A stretch of DNA of 64,000 nt, from contig CM022665.1 of assembly GCA_012295275.1 (NCBI GenBank), positions 13,107,476-13,171,475 on the forward strand, in the 5' to 3' direction. The position numbers and the translations under genes are program-made. The first letter of the stretch is position 1; each line of letters starts with the position of its first letter. Under the pieces are notes generated by a model. The model made no database searches. It saw only the letters and a program-made list of their open reading frames with translations, and was not told the DNA's origin. Of the stretch, positions 26,675-41,951 are shown one piece after another. Origin of the DNA: Chrysomallon squamiferum (Eukaryota; Mollusca; Gastropoda; Neomphalida; Peltospiridae).

Positions 26675-29172
26675 AACCTTTATCCTGATTTGCTGAAGAA
26701 TGGCCTAGATATTAATTTTGTATACAAATAATGACCAACAAAACTTTAAAAAAAATGTGTTGTTGAAAAATATTGGTTCCAAGGATTAAAAAGAAATGTT
26801 ACAGGAAAAAGAGAAAAAGAACTGAAAAGGATTGTTTCTAAACTTTAGTGAAAAGATACATGTTTTGCATAAAACGTACCTGATTTCAACTTTGACTGTT
26901 TTGTTCTCACAGTCTTCATCATCAATATGGCTGAACAAGCCCTACAGAAGAAAACAAATGAAAAAAAAGAAACTGAGACAGAAACATCGGATTGACTCTG
27001 AGTTTTTCTAAACAAAGAACAATAGAACAATTACATATAATCTTGTGTCACAAAAAGCTTTCACAGTCGCCTGGGTTGTTAAATCTATCTTAATATTTAT
27101 GTCATATTTATGCAGGTGACATGCATTATTCAATTCTCTTGTGGTAGCAGATGAAAGTATGGAGAGATAGAAAAATATTTTCTTCAGTAATGCAAGTCTC
27201 TGGTTTCTGTAATAAGGGATGGATTTATTAAAAGACAGAAAAACGCAGACAAAAGATAATTATGCTGCATTTTGATGATTACAGCATTTCTTTATTTTAG
27301 TACTCAAGTGTACGTTTGTATGCACATAGGGTGTGTGTGTGTATGAGTCTGTGTGTGATTGCATGCATGTGTGTGTGCATGTGTGTTGGTGGGTCTGGGT
27401 TTTTGCCTGCCAGTGTGGATGTATGCCTGTGTCTGTCTGTCTGTCTGTGTATGTGTGTGGGTGTGTGTGTGTTTGAAAAGAGACAGAAAAAACAATAAGC
27501 AAAACAAACCAAAATCACAAATACATTAACTGGGTGTATCAGGATAAACATTTAAAATATAGTTTCTGCTAGTTTCTACTGTGACAATGGAAAGACATGG
27601 TAAAGCAGACCCCAAAACATCAATACACTGATACTGGTAATATTGCTTTAATTCTGTGTGACTTTTAACTTATGTATGTCAAGTTCAGAGAGACAAAACA
27701 GAAAAGACAGAGAAGCTCATTGGTAGCATATCACAGGATCCAAATTTTTGGGCTGTCATTTTTGTTCTCATGGTTTTTCTTTTTCTTTCTTGCTTTCTTT
27801 CTTTCTTTTTTTTATATTTATACTGTCTTTTGTTTTTCATGTAAGTGTAAATGATGAAATTTTATCTTTAGGTTTTTTTTGGGAGTGTTGTTATCTTCAA
27901 TAATTTGTTTTTGAGCTTATTTTATTTGCTGATTTAATTTATTTTATTTCATTTTAATTTGTTTTATTTGATTTATTTGTTTACTGTTATAAACAGGGTT
28001 CTTTTTTTTTTCATGGTCAGTGCTCTTTCAGATTAAATCTGTTTCCTTTCATGCTAAGGAATTATTTTTATTTATATATTAATTTATTTATATATAAATT
28101 GATTGTTCTGCTTCTTTATACCTTACACTTGAGAAGAATTCTATAACTAGCAGTTACAGTGTATAGTTTGACATCAATCATATCTATGAGCTATATATAC
28201 AGTGACAGACAATGGGGAACCATGACCACTAAATCAAATTCAGAAAACGAATTGTAGTTTGAAAAATAAAATATACAAAATAAAAAATAAGAATACAGGT
28301 GCAACAGAAATAAAGAAATATTTTAAATTTCAACAGAATTTTACTTCCTTCGAAATAAATATGTAAACACCAAAATTATCCCATTTAGAATTCTCAAAAG
28401 TATATTCATTATTTTTCAAGTTTATACTAGAGGAAGGGGAGCAATAAGATATGTTTGACCCTGGGGCATCAATAAGACTGTATACTACAGTGAAATTTTA
28501 CACAAAAGATTCAGACAAAGTTTATTTGTTGTTCCGATGTGCCAACAACCAAAAAATGTAAACATTCCCTCCTAGATAATTGATTTTCATCTTACAGTCA
28601 GAGAAAAATAAAGAAGACCCACAAACAGTGGATTTTACTGAAAAAGAAAATAAAGCCAATACGGTTGAATCACCTGACAACACAGGTACGCCTAATTCTA
28701 GGTACTACACAGGTACAAAGGCCACATTTTCCCCATCATTAAGCAAGTATTTTGAACGTGAACAATGTAGTGGTTCATGATAATACAAGTCAAAACACAT
28801 CGTATTTGTTAACTGTAAACCCAATGACTACATTGAAAACTGGACATTATAGCCGACCATTTAATATGGTGGTTTATGGTCAGTCAAGTAAATAAGGACA
28901 CCGTTCAAGACTTGTTATTTATTAATTTGTTTTGTTTTGGGTATTTTCTTAGTGGTAGTAGTAGTAGTAGTAGTAGCAGCAGTAATAATGAAAATAATAA
29001 CATAAATAATCATTAAATATGACATTCATAATATTAATTATTAATCTTTTGAATTATTTTAATTTTTATAATTTATTTATTTGTTATTTTATTCTTAATT
29101 TTTTTTTTTAATTGTTAAGGTGGAAGTGGTTTTATTTTTTCTGTTTTTGACTTTCTTATTTTTTTTTTTTTT

Positions 29173-29221
<49 letters not shown>

Positions 29222-32079
29222 GACTCATTTGGTAGCACACCCATTAAAGGCCCTCACAGTTCCTAACTCTAGATTGGAAAACTCACCTAGAAGTTGATCA
29301 ATTATATTAATTCTTATCTTTTTAGCTTACCTACTTAACAGATTTGAGAACAATGGGCTTAGTCATACAAAACCTTTTGTCAGTAATACATTAATCCAAA
29401 GTATTTACATAGTGCTAAAAAGTTAAACCAATCAACAGGAAATTTAAAGACTTAATGATTAAGAAATTTTTATTTTTTTTTAAATATAAAAATAAAAAAA
29501 ATTAAAAAAATAAAAATTTAAAAAACCCCAACAACTTTTCTGTTTAAAATATAAAAACAAAAACAAAACAATAATAATAAATAAAAAGAAATAGATTTAA
29601 ATTAAATTGTCTGGTGTTAAAAAAGCAACATAAATAATTATATTATTTATTAAGAAGAAAGGAAAAGGATATAAAAAAAAAATCAAATCAAAATTAGCTT
29701 CTTTAAAAGAGATAAAAAGACAGTAAAAAGAAAGAAAACAAATGAAAAAGAAAAAGAAAAAAAGGAAAGTAAATTAGAAACTATTAAATTACAGATAGTT
29801 TCTAGTATATATTTACATTTTTTAATAAATTCTGAATATATAAGTACATTTCAAAAAACTAAAAGTATTTGAAAAATATGCAAGGAATTTTAAAAACAAA
29901 AAAACAACTATTCAGTGAAAGATAATTTGAAAATTCCAGTGGAAAAAACAAAACAAAAGAACTTAACAGTACTATTCACATTTGTGAAATAAAGGGTGAG
30001 ATAAATGTATATTTGATACATGTTGATATCTGACTGTTTTGGGGTTCTGTCACAGATGTATAATTAATGTATTGCTTTGTGTTTATGCTTTACGAGATAG
30101 GTTTCATTTCACTTTATCATAATCAATTTTCTTAACATTTGCTTTTTTATCACCTGTTTCTGAAAATTTCATGCCAAATGTGAGAGTGTTTGTAAACTAT
30201 TGCTAATACCTGTGGATTTTGTCAGTAATACCTGTAGATTTGTGTTTTAAATGTCTGTATGCATACACTGGGGTATCCAAGTACAGTAACAACAGCCTTT
30301 ATCTACCACCATAAAAAAAATGGGGTTTTTGTTGTTGTTGTTGTGTTTTATAGTAACAACTTTTATTTTCTGAAAAACAATTATTTTAATTTATTTATTT
30401 AGTTAGTTAGTTTCTTTATTTCTTTATTATTTTCATTATTTATTTTTTATTATTTTTATTATTTTCTTTCTTTCCTGTTATTGTTTTGAAAATGTCAACA
30501 CCTTTTGCTTTTGCTGGGTGTTTTTGTTCTTTGTTTTATACATTTATTTATTTTGTTTATTGTTTCTGCAGGTACATATTTTAACTTATGTTTTTATATT
30601 AATTCTTAAAATATCTTTTATTATTATTATTATTAAGAGCAGTAGTAGTAGTGGAAGTAGTAGCAGTTTGCCTTTTTGTATTCTTTTTTCACTTAAAAAA
30701 AAAAAAAAAAATAGAAAAAAAAATGTTTTGTGAAATCACTGAAATTTATCTGGATTTTGTATACTTTTTTGTTATCAAAAAGGAAAATTTCTAAGCTGAA
30801 AGAAGAATTATTTTAAATGTCAAAAATGTTCAGAAAATTATTTTATTAATATCCCAGTACTTTAGTTTCTGAGTGCAATTTCCAAATAATCATTCTAATA
30901 CAATTACTCATTACAGCATGTTAATTATTGTAAAATGTGTATTCACATTATAAATGTGATGAACTTTACAACCAGGGTTTACTACAATAATTAAGTTTTA
31001 AAAATAACAGCACACTGACATTTTGATTTGACAGGCAATTGCATACACCAGATATTTAATAATCCAACTGACCTGTGAACTGCAGAACTTGTTTTCACTT
31101 ATCACTGTACATATAACTGTTATCTTTTACACACAAATAAAATCTGTTTTGAATTATTTATGGATAAAATGTCACGAGGTATAATAAAGCCAAATCTTTA
31201 TAACTGAAAACTGAAAGAGATTGAGGTCTAGTTTGAGTTAATGAAATTAACTTTTACTTATGAAAATGTGGGCCATGTCTGTCATTTTACTAAAATATTA
31301 CAAAGTGCTGCTTGAAAACTTTAAAAATAAATAAATAAAAAAGAAAGGAAGAAAGAAAGAAAGATATAAAATAAAGAAACTAAAGAAAGGGAGAAATCAA
31401 AGAAAAAAGAAAAAATATATATTAATAATAAATAAAATAACAACATGAATAAAATAAATAATAAATGAGAATGAATGAATGAATAAACAAACTAACAAAT
31501 AAACAAATAAATGAATAAACAAAACAAAAAATAATATTAATAAAACAAATTTTTGTCTGTGTTCAACATCTCTATTTTACAATTATATTCACAAGTTGTT
31601 CAAATTACAAACAAACAATAAATCTTTTTTTCTTTTTTCAAATTGGATCTGAATTGTTGCCAAAACCAGCCATGCACATGACACAACAAATTAATTAAAA
31701 CTGACAGAAAGGTTGTATGTGTAAAGTTGAAGAAGACACACCCATACACACAAATATGATCCATACATACATATATACAGATATTTTTAGTTCATTGTTT
31801 AATAATTTATTCAACGTTTTGTTTTTTCTGTAATAACTTTTTTCGAAGTGTCATTCATTTTTGGACCTGTCGATTTCTTCATTCATTTTTTATTTTATTT
31901 TATTTATTTATTTTTTTTATTTTTTTTTTTAACTTACAGTAAAATAAAATAAATATTAAAATAAATTAGTAATAAAATAATAAACATTTATTTATTTTGT
32001 TTCATTTTGTTTTATTTCATTTTTATGTATTTTTAAAATTATTTATTTATTTACTTATTGTTACTATTATTATTGTTAC

Positions 32080-32124
<45 letters not shown>

Positions 32125-32639
32125 TGTTTTCAGGTTTATATACATATATGTGTGTGTGTGTGTGTGTGTTATCTCACACATATGTATGTGTGTTTATGTA
32201 GTATCTATGTATGTATGTTTGTATATAAAATAATAGATGCCAGGTATAAACAGTTATAAATTCAAATGACCTTGTCAGTGATGGCTATTTGCAAGTGTAT
32301 AGTTGTTGCTAATCAACTGTAAATAAATACTATCATTACATATCATCATGAATGCTTTTATAAGACCAATACAAACATAACATATGTTTTACATGAGATA
32401 TGGATGTTTTCTGAAGATATCTAATTTTGCTACAGTCATATTTTCACCACAAGCTAAATGTAAACAGGATGAAACAAGAAGAATGAATATGGTGACAAGA
32501 TTAGGGGAATTGATTTAAATTTATTATATCATAAAATGTAGGTGTTGGAATCTATAAGTACTTTTCAGGTTGTTATTTGAAAGTAGTTAAGTCTACTGAT
32601 ATATGATTTTTCTTGCTCAGGTGTGTGTCTAGTCTGGGG

Positions 32640-32683
<44 letters not shown>

Positions 32684-35600
32684 ATTACTATTTATTTTTT
32701 TTTTTTATTTTTTTTTATTTTTTTTTTTTTTTTGAGGATTGCCTTCCTTTCCTTCAGTTATCTTTTTTATTATATTTGTTCAGGATATTTTGAAATATAA
32801 TTGCCCATATTAAAGTTATATATCTGGATTTTCTTACCTGCCTGGTAATGTTTTCCATTTTGTATTTTATTTTGCCATGTTTAAGATTCATAATGGTTTT
32901 TAATACTAGTTATGTTTGATCATATGACTGCCATCTGGCTATGTTTTACTTTATTTTTTTATTTTTTTTAAGGATGGTTCATTCCCCCCACTCCAAGTAC
33001 CATTATTTATAAAACACATTTTTTAGTATTTCAAATTCATGTCTGTTATATAAAAATAATTATGTTTCTTTCTTTGTAGTTTGCCTAATTCAACAATTAT
33101 ATCTGGAATGCAGGAATACAATCTCCATTTCAAGTAAACTACATACATCTTGTATTATTTTGTTACATGTTTGAAAGAATTAAAAAGAAAGAAAGATAAT
33201 AACAACACAAAACTTTTTTTTAAATCCCACAACATATAAATAACAAATAAGGAAAACAAAAATTCTCACCTCTCCTATTCTTGGAATAACACCAATTTCT
33301 CCCTGAAATACAAAATATCTAAGTAAGTCTTATTACACTTTAAGTAATGATAGTAAATATGTTAAGTTCTTTTTAAGATATTTTACATGTAATACAAAGA
33401 ATAGAGATTAAAAAAAGCTTAGAAACATAATTATTATACATACCGGATATCCCATCATAGTGTAAGTTTTTCCTGTACCTGTCTGACCATAAGCAAACAG
33501 GCATGCATTGTATCCTTCAAATGCTGATGTGAGTACCTCTGTACCCAAATCCTGAAATACCTGGAATTATAAAAATAACATTTAAATGTAAAAAGTAATT
33601 AATTTAAACAAATGTTTTAATGGATAAAAGATGTACAAACTTGGGAAAAAGTAGTTTCATTTTGTGCCAGCCTATACATGCATAATGTGCTTGAGTTTGT
33701 GGATATATCTATGCTTTAATGTCACATTTTATCATAGTTTAGAAGGCTTCAGTAACTATTCTGTGAGATTTTAAAGAATATATGTACTTAATATTAATTA
33801 TCTCACTATTTATCTCCTTAATAATACTGGCAGAAATCCAATTTTTATGTTGTATCTCACAGTTGTGAAATACTAAATTTTTTTTTTTATTATTCTTTTT
33901 TTAGAATTAACAGCAAATGTTCTTTTTCATGTACCTTCCCATGGCTAGGAAAGAATAAATAGAGTATTGTTTGTAAAAGTGAAAGTGGATACATCATAAG
34001 CATTGACCTTCTGACTATCACATTTTAGCTCTGTGTTTTAGTACTGAACATAAGCCTGCCAATAAAAAAAAAAAATAAATAAATAAAGATATATATGTAT
34101 ATAAAAATTTCAAACTTATTTAATTTTTCTGCTACATTTTATGTTTGACACTGTAATAAGATATACAATGTGGTGTTTTGTATTTCTTCATTTGTTGTTT
34201 AGAGTCCCATAAATACTTTCAAGTTAATGATATTGTAAAGATTTGTAACTAAATCAGTTGACTTCAACACGGAAAAAAGATACATAGTAATTAGAGATAC
34301 AAAGACCTTGGTACTTTATAATAAAAACTCTTTAAAAAGAAACAACAACAAAAACAAAACAAAACGCTAAAAACAACAAACTAACAACACAAAACAAAAA
34401 AAACAACAACAATATACTGCAATCAAATGTACAGGCATAATAATAAAATATACCAATTCAATAGAGCCAGGATTGCCTTATTAATAATGTTTTAAATTCT
34501 ATTTAATTAAAGATGGTTTCTGCATGATGATAAAAGAAAGAGGAAACCAGTTTTGTATCACAGATATACCAGTCTTTGATAAACTAGTTATGCAACACTG
34601 GTTAGAAAAAAAAATAAGACAGAGAATACTTAGCAGATTTGATCCTGTGATGTATCATTGTTAGAACCTAGTGTAAGAATGTATAGAGAAATAGTTTTCT
34701 CTATTTACGAGACATTCCTTTATCTTTTCATCTAGTGTAATAGAAGATAATTACACATACATCAGATAATTAAACATACATCACTCATAGTAACAGATAA
34801 TTAAACATACATCACTCACAGTAACAGATAATTAAACATACATCACTCATATAACAGATAATTAAACATACATCACTCATAGTAACAGATAATTAAGTAT
34901 ACATCACTCATAGTAACAGATAATTAAGTATACATCACTCATAGTAACAGATAATTAAACATACATGACTCATTGGTCTCAGTAACAGTTTAAGATGTAA
35001 TAAATATAATTACATGTATACATAAAATATGTCGTGTGCAGGTATGTCTCACTTTGTGAATGCATGAATGAATACTTGTATTTTTGTATATCTGTTATGT
35101 CTGTATGTATGCATGTATGTGTGAAAATGTACATATCTGTAACTGTATGTTTATATATGTGTATGTATGTACATGTGTATATTTGTGTATGTATGTGTAT
35201 GTATGTTTATATATATGTTTATATATGCGTGTATGTACATATGATAGTACGTATGTATGTACTGACATATGTATTACATTTATGGATGAATGCATATGTT
35301 TCAAAGAGAGAGAGAGTGATATAAAGAGATAACATATTTGGGTATGTACACATACTTGTATACATTTTATATAAAATGGGCTATCATTTAAACTATGACA
35401 TATCTGTAATATACATAACTTAATAATAAAAAAAATAATAGAAAACATTTTAATAATTCACACAGATTTATAAAAAAAAACAAGTTGCAGAGTGTTCCAG
35501 TTTGAGAATTACTTCAGGTCAGACACCTGTCTGTGGTTATATTGAGCAGACTCACAGACAACACGAGAGAGCTGTTTTGAATACTTGAGTGTTTCATAGT

Positions 35601-36069
35601 TAAAAGAGAGATTACTTTTCCATGGTGATGATAAATTGTTTTTTCTTCAGAGAACTCCAATTCCTGTCTATTTTTTTCATGGAGCAGATTTGTACAGAAG
35701 TATGGAGATATTATGTAATGTACATATTTTTTTAATTATTATTTTATTTATTATTTATTTATTTTATTTTTTTAATTATTATTATTATTATTATTATTAT
35801 TTAGTTTTATTTTATTATTTTATAATTAATTTTTCATTATTATTTTTTTTTTTTTTTTTGCTTTACCATAAGATATAAAAAATACTAAAAATGAAGAAAT
35901 CAATCAGGTCAAAAAAAATAAAATAAAATTATGAATGACACTTCCCAAAAAATTATTACAGAAAAAACGAAATGTAAAATAAATGTTTAAACAATGAATT
36001 AAAAAAGTAAAAGAATGATTAAGAAGAAAATATGTTTAGAATGTGAAACAAAGAAAGAAAATCAAAGGA

Positions 36070-36105
<36 letters not shown>

Positions 36106-38898
36106 ATAGAAAAGAAAAAGAAACAAAAAAAAAAAAAAAAAAAAAAGTTATACCAAGTCATTAGCATGGAAGGCTTTGAAATATTTTTTTTTAGTTCTGT
36201 ATAATTAAAGATAGTTTTTGCGTGATAACAAGAGAGAGGAAACAAGCTGCCAAGGGATAATTTTAAAACATGAAGAATGAAAACTATATAACTAATGTAC
36301 AATGTTTATGATTTTCTTTATTTTTATTTTCCTGTTTTAAAATTTAAATTTAGTGAGTTATCACATTTTTATCTACAAATTTCACAGTCATTTTAGTGGG
36401 TGTTTTTTTTTACCAAAATAACAAATAAAAGACACTTTCAGAGCCTCATTTATTGAAAATATCACTTGTGAGTAATAAAGAAAAACAGACACACGAAAAT
36501 AAAAGAGAGACAGAGATAAAATAAATAAATAATTAAAAATATTATTAAAAAAAACACACTGACAGACTGACTCACAGTCATAAAAATATATCCAGGACAG
36601 ATGGACACATACAAAATCAGAGACAGTCAATGAGAACAACACAAAGAGAATAAGAAAAAGGAGAGGGTGAAAAGAAAGATACAAGAAAGAGAAAGGAAAT
36701 GAAAGAAAAAAAAAGAGAAAGAAAGAAGGAAATAGCATTCTTGATACCAATATGAAAATAAACTTTAATCCTAAATCTCTGAAAACTTTATCAGTCGTAA
36801 ATTACTACCTACACGTCATGTGACAGTCTGATAAAACTACTTTTCTGAGGCACATGGCACAGTGCCACCTGGAAACATGACTCATTGGGTCCATTTATGA
36901 TAAAGTTCAAAATGAAAGTAGCCACTCAAAAGTGGTGTAATTCAAAACATGGTACAGGCTTCAACACAGCTCTGAGTAACACACACATTTCATTACTAGA
37001 AACGTGAAATGTTTTAGAAATACCAAAACCTTTCACTTGAGATTCTGTTTGTCCAGACTTTTTTGTCAAGTGTTGTTTAGATCAAAGCTAGTGATAATGC
37101 TTAATTCTGGCCATGTTGATAAGCACAAACTTATGAGTAATAAAAGCAAACAATATACTAATGTGCTGTAATATACCAATAACCTGCCTTTTTCAGCTAT
37201 AAGTTATATGCTTATTTAAGTGGTTAAGTCTCTGCACTTAAAACTGACAGGTTCCAGGATCATGCCCTGTTAGTGACTCTTAGCAAGAATTGTTTACACT
37301 AGAAAAAGAATGATATTCTATATTTTATTTCTAATATATTAATAAAACAGTTTCGTAACTTATTCTTATTAACTAGTCATATTAACTATATATACTGATG
37401 TGCAGATAACCATGTTTTTTTTTTTTTATCTCAAAATGCTTTTGTCTAAATTTAGATGGGCTTATTTTTGTGTAGCCTCATTTTTCATGTTTTGTTATTT
37501 ATTTTATTCTTTTAGTGAGCTAAGCATCTGGATTCCATATCGAAAATAATGTGAAACATGTTTTTAATAAAAACTGAGGAAATAAATGAACTAATGCACC
37601 TACAGTCTGCATAAAACGTTTTTTAAATAAACAGTTATATTTTATTCATATACATGCATACACACAGTGGTACCTTGACTTACGAGTTTAATTTGTTCTG
37701 TGATCAAGCTCATAACTCAATTTGCTTGTATATCAAATCAAATTTCCCAAATGAAATTAATTGAAATACTATTAATCCATTTCAGCCCCACAAAACCATC
37801 CCATGGTCAGAAAAAAGAAATTTGGCAAATTACTGCACAAAACATGAGCACAACACAACAGAGATGCTTCGACATCAAGGTAACCACACGAAGCAAATGA
37901 GTGAGACGAGGGATGCTGGGCGGATGTTGTGTTGTTTGTTGCACCAACTAACAGCAGCTTATAAGAAGCTCACTCATTACATGGATTATGGCTCATGATT
38001 GCTCATAATTCAGAAAACTCGTAAGTTGGGGTACTCGTAAGTCAAGGTACCACTGTATATATAAACACACATACAAACATACATACATGTAGATATATAT
38101 GCATTTACATGAAGACACAGACAAAGACACAATAAAGAAAAAACATACACTTTATGAACCCTATAAGAATATTAATGTGATACATTCCTTATTAAAAAAG
38201 AATAATAATAATAATAATTATTATCTACTTTGAAATTTACTTTTTATATATATTTATATACTCTGCAGAGATAGAATTTCAAGTGAGTTAACTAAATTGA
38301 GGAACTTCATTGATAACCCAAAGCCAACAAGGTGATAAATTAACATGATATAAATGAAACATATAAACCAATATGTTTAAATCCTGTTTTTTTTTGTTTT
38401 TGTTTTTTTATTCTCTCTCCCTTTCCAAGATCAATATCATCTGTCTGTTTTTTTTTGTCCGTTATTTTCACAACATATCTCAGCAGGGGACTCACTGCCA
38501 TTGAAACCAAAATCATTTTACTCTTGTTAGAGCAAAGCAACAAAGACACAACAGGGTACAATACAAATCCAAAACATACAAGAAGAAAGTGATAAATATC
38601 TCAGATGATAAAGGTAAAATGTTACTCACACCAACACAAATGGATATCTCAACTTTATTTGAAGAGATTTAGTGTATGGGTATGTTTTCGATACAAGTAG
38701 TTAAAATAAAATTAAGTGCTTATCTATTCAGCGGTTTCGTAAGAGATAATAACCAGGTGTGATATGGATTTACATTTATTCTTTTTTTTTTTAAATATAG
38801 GTACAAGAAAATATGTTTTTACAAGCTAAATAAAGAAACATCAGAAAATAAGGTATCCACATAAAGGTAAAATGAATACACACACACACACACGTGTT

Positions 38899-38931
<33 letters not shown>

Positions 38932-40591
38932 ATATATACACACATACATAAATACATACATACGAAGACATTTACACACACATACACATACACACACACA
39001 CACACATACACACACACATACAGATCTACATATATCTATCCTTATGATTAAAATAGTGGAGGAATACACTGACAGAAAAACTAAGACAAACATAATGTAA
39101 ATATACCTTTTAAGGAAACTCTAACTGTGAATAACTACCCAACATTACTTTTTGTCAGAGGACAAAACATTTTTTAATATTTAACTATATTTTGTATTTC
39201 ACAGATCAGCAATATTTTTAACTAGCAAATACTACTGAATATCTTTTAATGATATACGAATTAAACTGATTTATTTACAATAGTTATGTATGTCCTTTCT
39301 GAAAATGTTTACTTATAAAAAAAAGAAAAAAAAAAACACATGCATTGACAAATAGGTAATAACAAAGACTAAAATGGCAGTACTAGTACTATTATGAGTT
39401 AACTGCACAACTACTCAAATTAAATAAGTGTACATATATCTTTGAATAATGTGCAGTAATGGTATATAACAATTTTTATTTAAACGTGTATAAATGTAAA
39501 CTGAAATTAGTGAAATGTTTTCAGAAATTAGTTTTAGGAAATTATAGATGTTTAGTTTGGATGTTCTCAAAAAGAAGACACACAAATCAATTAAAAACTG
39601 GAACAGGTGGGTGGACATATTACATAAGCTCTAAGATATATAGTCAAATATGAGGAAAAAACATATGCATACTAACAGATATTTACATCAACATTTATCA
39701 TTATTCTTCCATAAATAAAATCAATCTGCATGTAAATGTGTTCTCACTCTCCTTTTTCTTTTTCTCTCTCTCTCTCTCTCACTTTCTCTTCCTCTTTTTT
39801 TCCTCTCTTGGTCATATATATTGATATTCTAAATAAAACTATTTTTATTTACAGTAATTATTCTTTAAAAATAGTTGGAAAACAATAAATCCATGCCACC
39901 TACACCCATATATATAGTGAAAGAAAAAAATCACATACAAAATGATACCTGTGTTTGAAGTAATTTCTAGTTATAAATTGCTACTTATAATTACAAGTAT
40001 TCAGTGTTAGATAAATAACTACATTGATCTTATTTACAAGTCAGATCATGTTTCTGTGTCCAATAAGCCAATAAATGTGACAAAAACCTGTGAGTCACTT
40101 TTGAAACAGACCATGATTTTGATAATTCTATATTGGAAATGAACAGACCATAACTGAAAACAGTATACAGTCTGAATACATACAATTGACATGGTTCAGA
40201 TGCATAGAAATTCTAACAAAAGAAAATCTGTTTAAATACTGGATCACTAATTGAACACTAATTCATAGTATATTTCAGTTGGATATAAAATAAAGATAAT
40301 TTAATTAAAAATGTGCTTTAAGTGTACCTGTATAGTAAAATAGCTAATGAATAGTATAAATACATAATTTCAAGTGAATGTTTTATTTGCCATATATTTG
40401 TTCACTGATAATAAAGGTTAAAACTGGATTAAATTGTTCACAATGATGTTGCATTGATTTGTGACAGAAGTAAACCAAAAATGAAAAAAACGTTGAATCT
40501 CAACAGACATATTTATTAATAAAGGTTATTCTTCATAAAACAAATGCTTAGAAGTATACAACAATTGTTTAGGTTATTTGTCAGCACCACT

Positions 40592-40662
<71 letters not shown>

Positions 40663-40931
40663 AATAAATAAATAAAATAAAATAAATTACAATATTTATT
40701 TTACACTACAACCGGTGCTATTATAAAATAGATATTAAATAAGACTACAAGCAAGGAAATACAAAATACATACTGTAATAACAGTGTAAATATATACATT
40801 TATAAATAAATACAGGAAATGACATCATATGAAGGAAGTTGGTGGATGATTTATTTTATGTTTCCTTTTGAAATAATTTAGTTATTTTTATTAACATTAT
40901 TATTATATATGCTATAGGTATGTGTGTACAT

Positions 40932-40995
<64 letters not shown>

Positions 40996-41904
40996 ATAGT
41001 TTCTTTCTTAAATTAATTTTTCTTCATTAAATTCTTTTTCATGTTGTATTTCACACAAATGAATACAATGTCTGTAATGTGCTGAAATGAAAATTAAATA
41101 AAAGACATTTAGTTGGCTACCATTATTGGTATGGAAGCTTAACATATAAATAAAAACATAAACATACACTAATACAACTGACATATTTATAGGTTAGCCA
41201 TTACTGCATAAGAGATGATCTATAATTTCCTCCTGTATCTTTAAAAATGGAGTCATTGACTATGTTGACAAGTTGCAATAGTTACGAACAAAAATATTTA
41301 ATTTAAGAAATATATAACAAAATCATCATGAATTTTTTTTATTCTGATGATCAAGTTTTCAAATCACCATGTTGTAGTAAATGTTTTAACTTGCATGGCA
41401 AAGCAAACTCTTATCATTCATGTCTGTCTGAGACAAGAAAGTACTTGATTTTTCAGTATTAGGTTAATTATATTAGAGAATTAAAATAAAAATTAAAATG
41501 ATTTAACTTATACTTACAAAAAAAATAATAATAAATAAATAAATAAATATTTTAGTTATTCGGTGTCAATGCTTTTCAATATAATAAATTATACAAGGTA
41601 ATATATGGGTTACTCTCATCAAAGGATTTTTTATATACATCTTTCAAAAGACAGGAAGACACATGCCGTGATCTTTAATATAAAAGTCCTAGAGTACTGG
41701 TTGGAATGAGAAATACTACAAAGAAGGAGCACTTGGAATAATGGGAAAAACTTATAAATTTACCCATAATGCTTTAAGTCAATGTCCAAAGCACTGAACT
41801 GTAGCATTCTCTTCTCAAGCTAACATACCAACACATTAACAACATTGTTTTTGATAAACAAGTTTCTGAAATATTAGCTAAGAACTTATATGCTTAGATC
41901 TTAA

Positions 41905-41951
<47 letters not shown>

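Larger units (their letters stand above)
25500..26879 (-). other. KIF16B introns 8 to 6
   Basis: Short introns with an AAT/AAC array at 25595-25655 and the poly(A) run at 26634-26672. Nothing else seen. Confidence 0.75.
26942..33269 (-). other. KIF16B intron 5
   Basis: About 6.3 kb, second longest intron. Contains GT-rich sequence at 27330-27475, the ORF-like fragment at 28576-28780, AAT repeats at 29175-29221 and 32080-32122, and the T-rich tract at 32639-32733. Confidence 0.75.

Noticed and set aside
34744-34976. CRISPR-like array
   Set aside because: Direct tandem copies without unique spacers in an animal intron; a minisatellite.
37700-37900. 66-codon frame
   Set aside because: Lies wholly within the MITE; such elements are non-coding.
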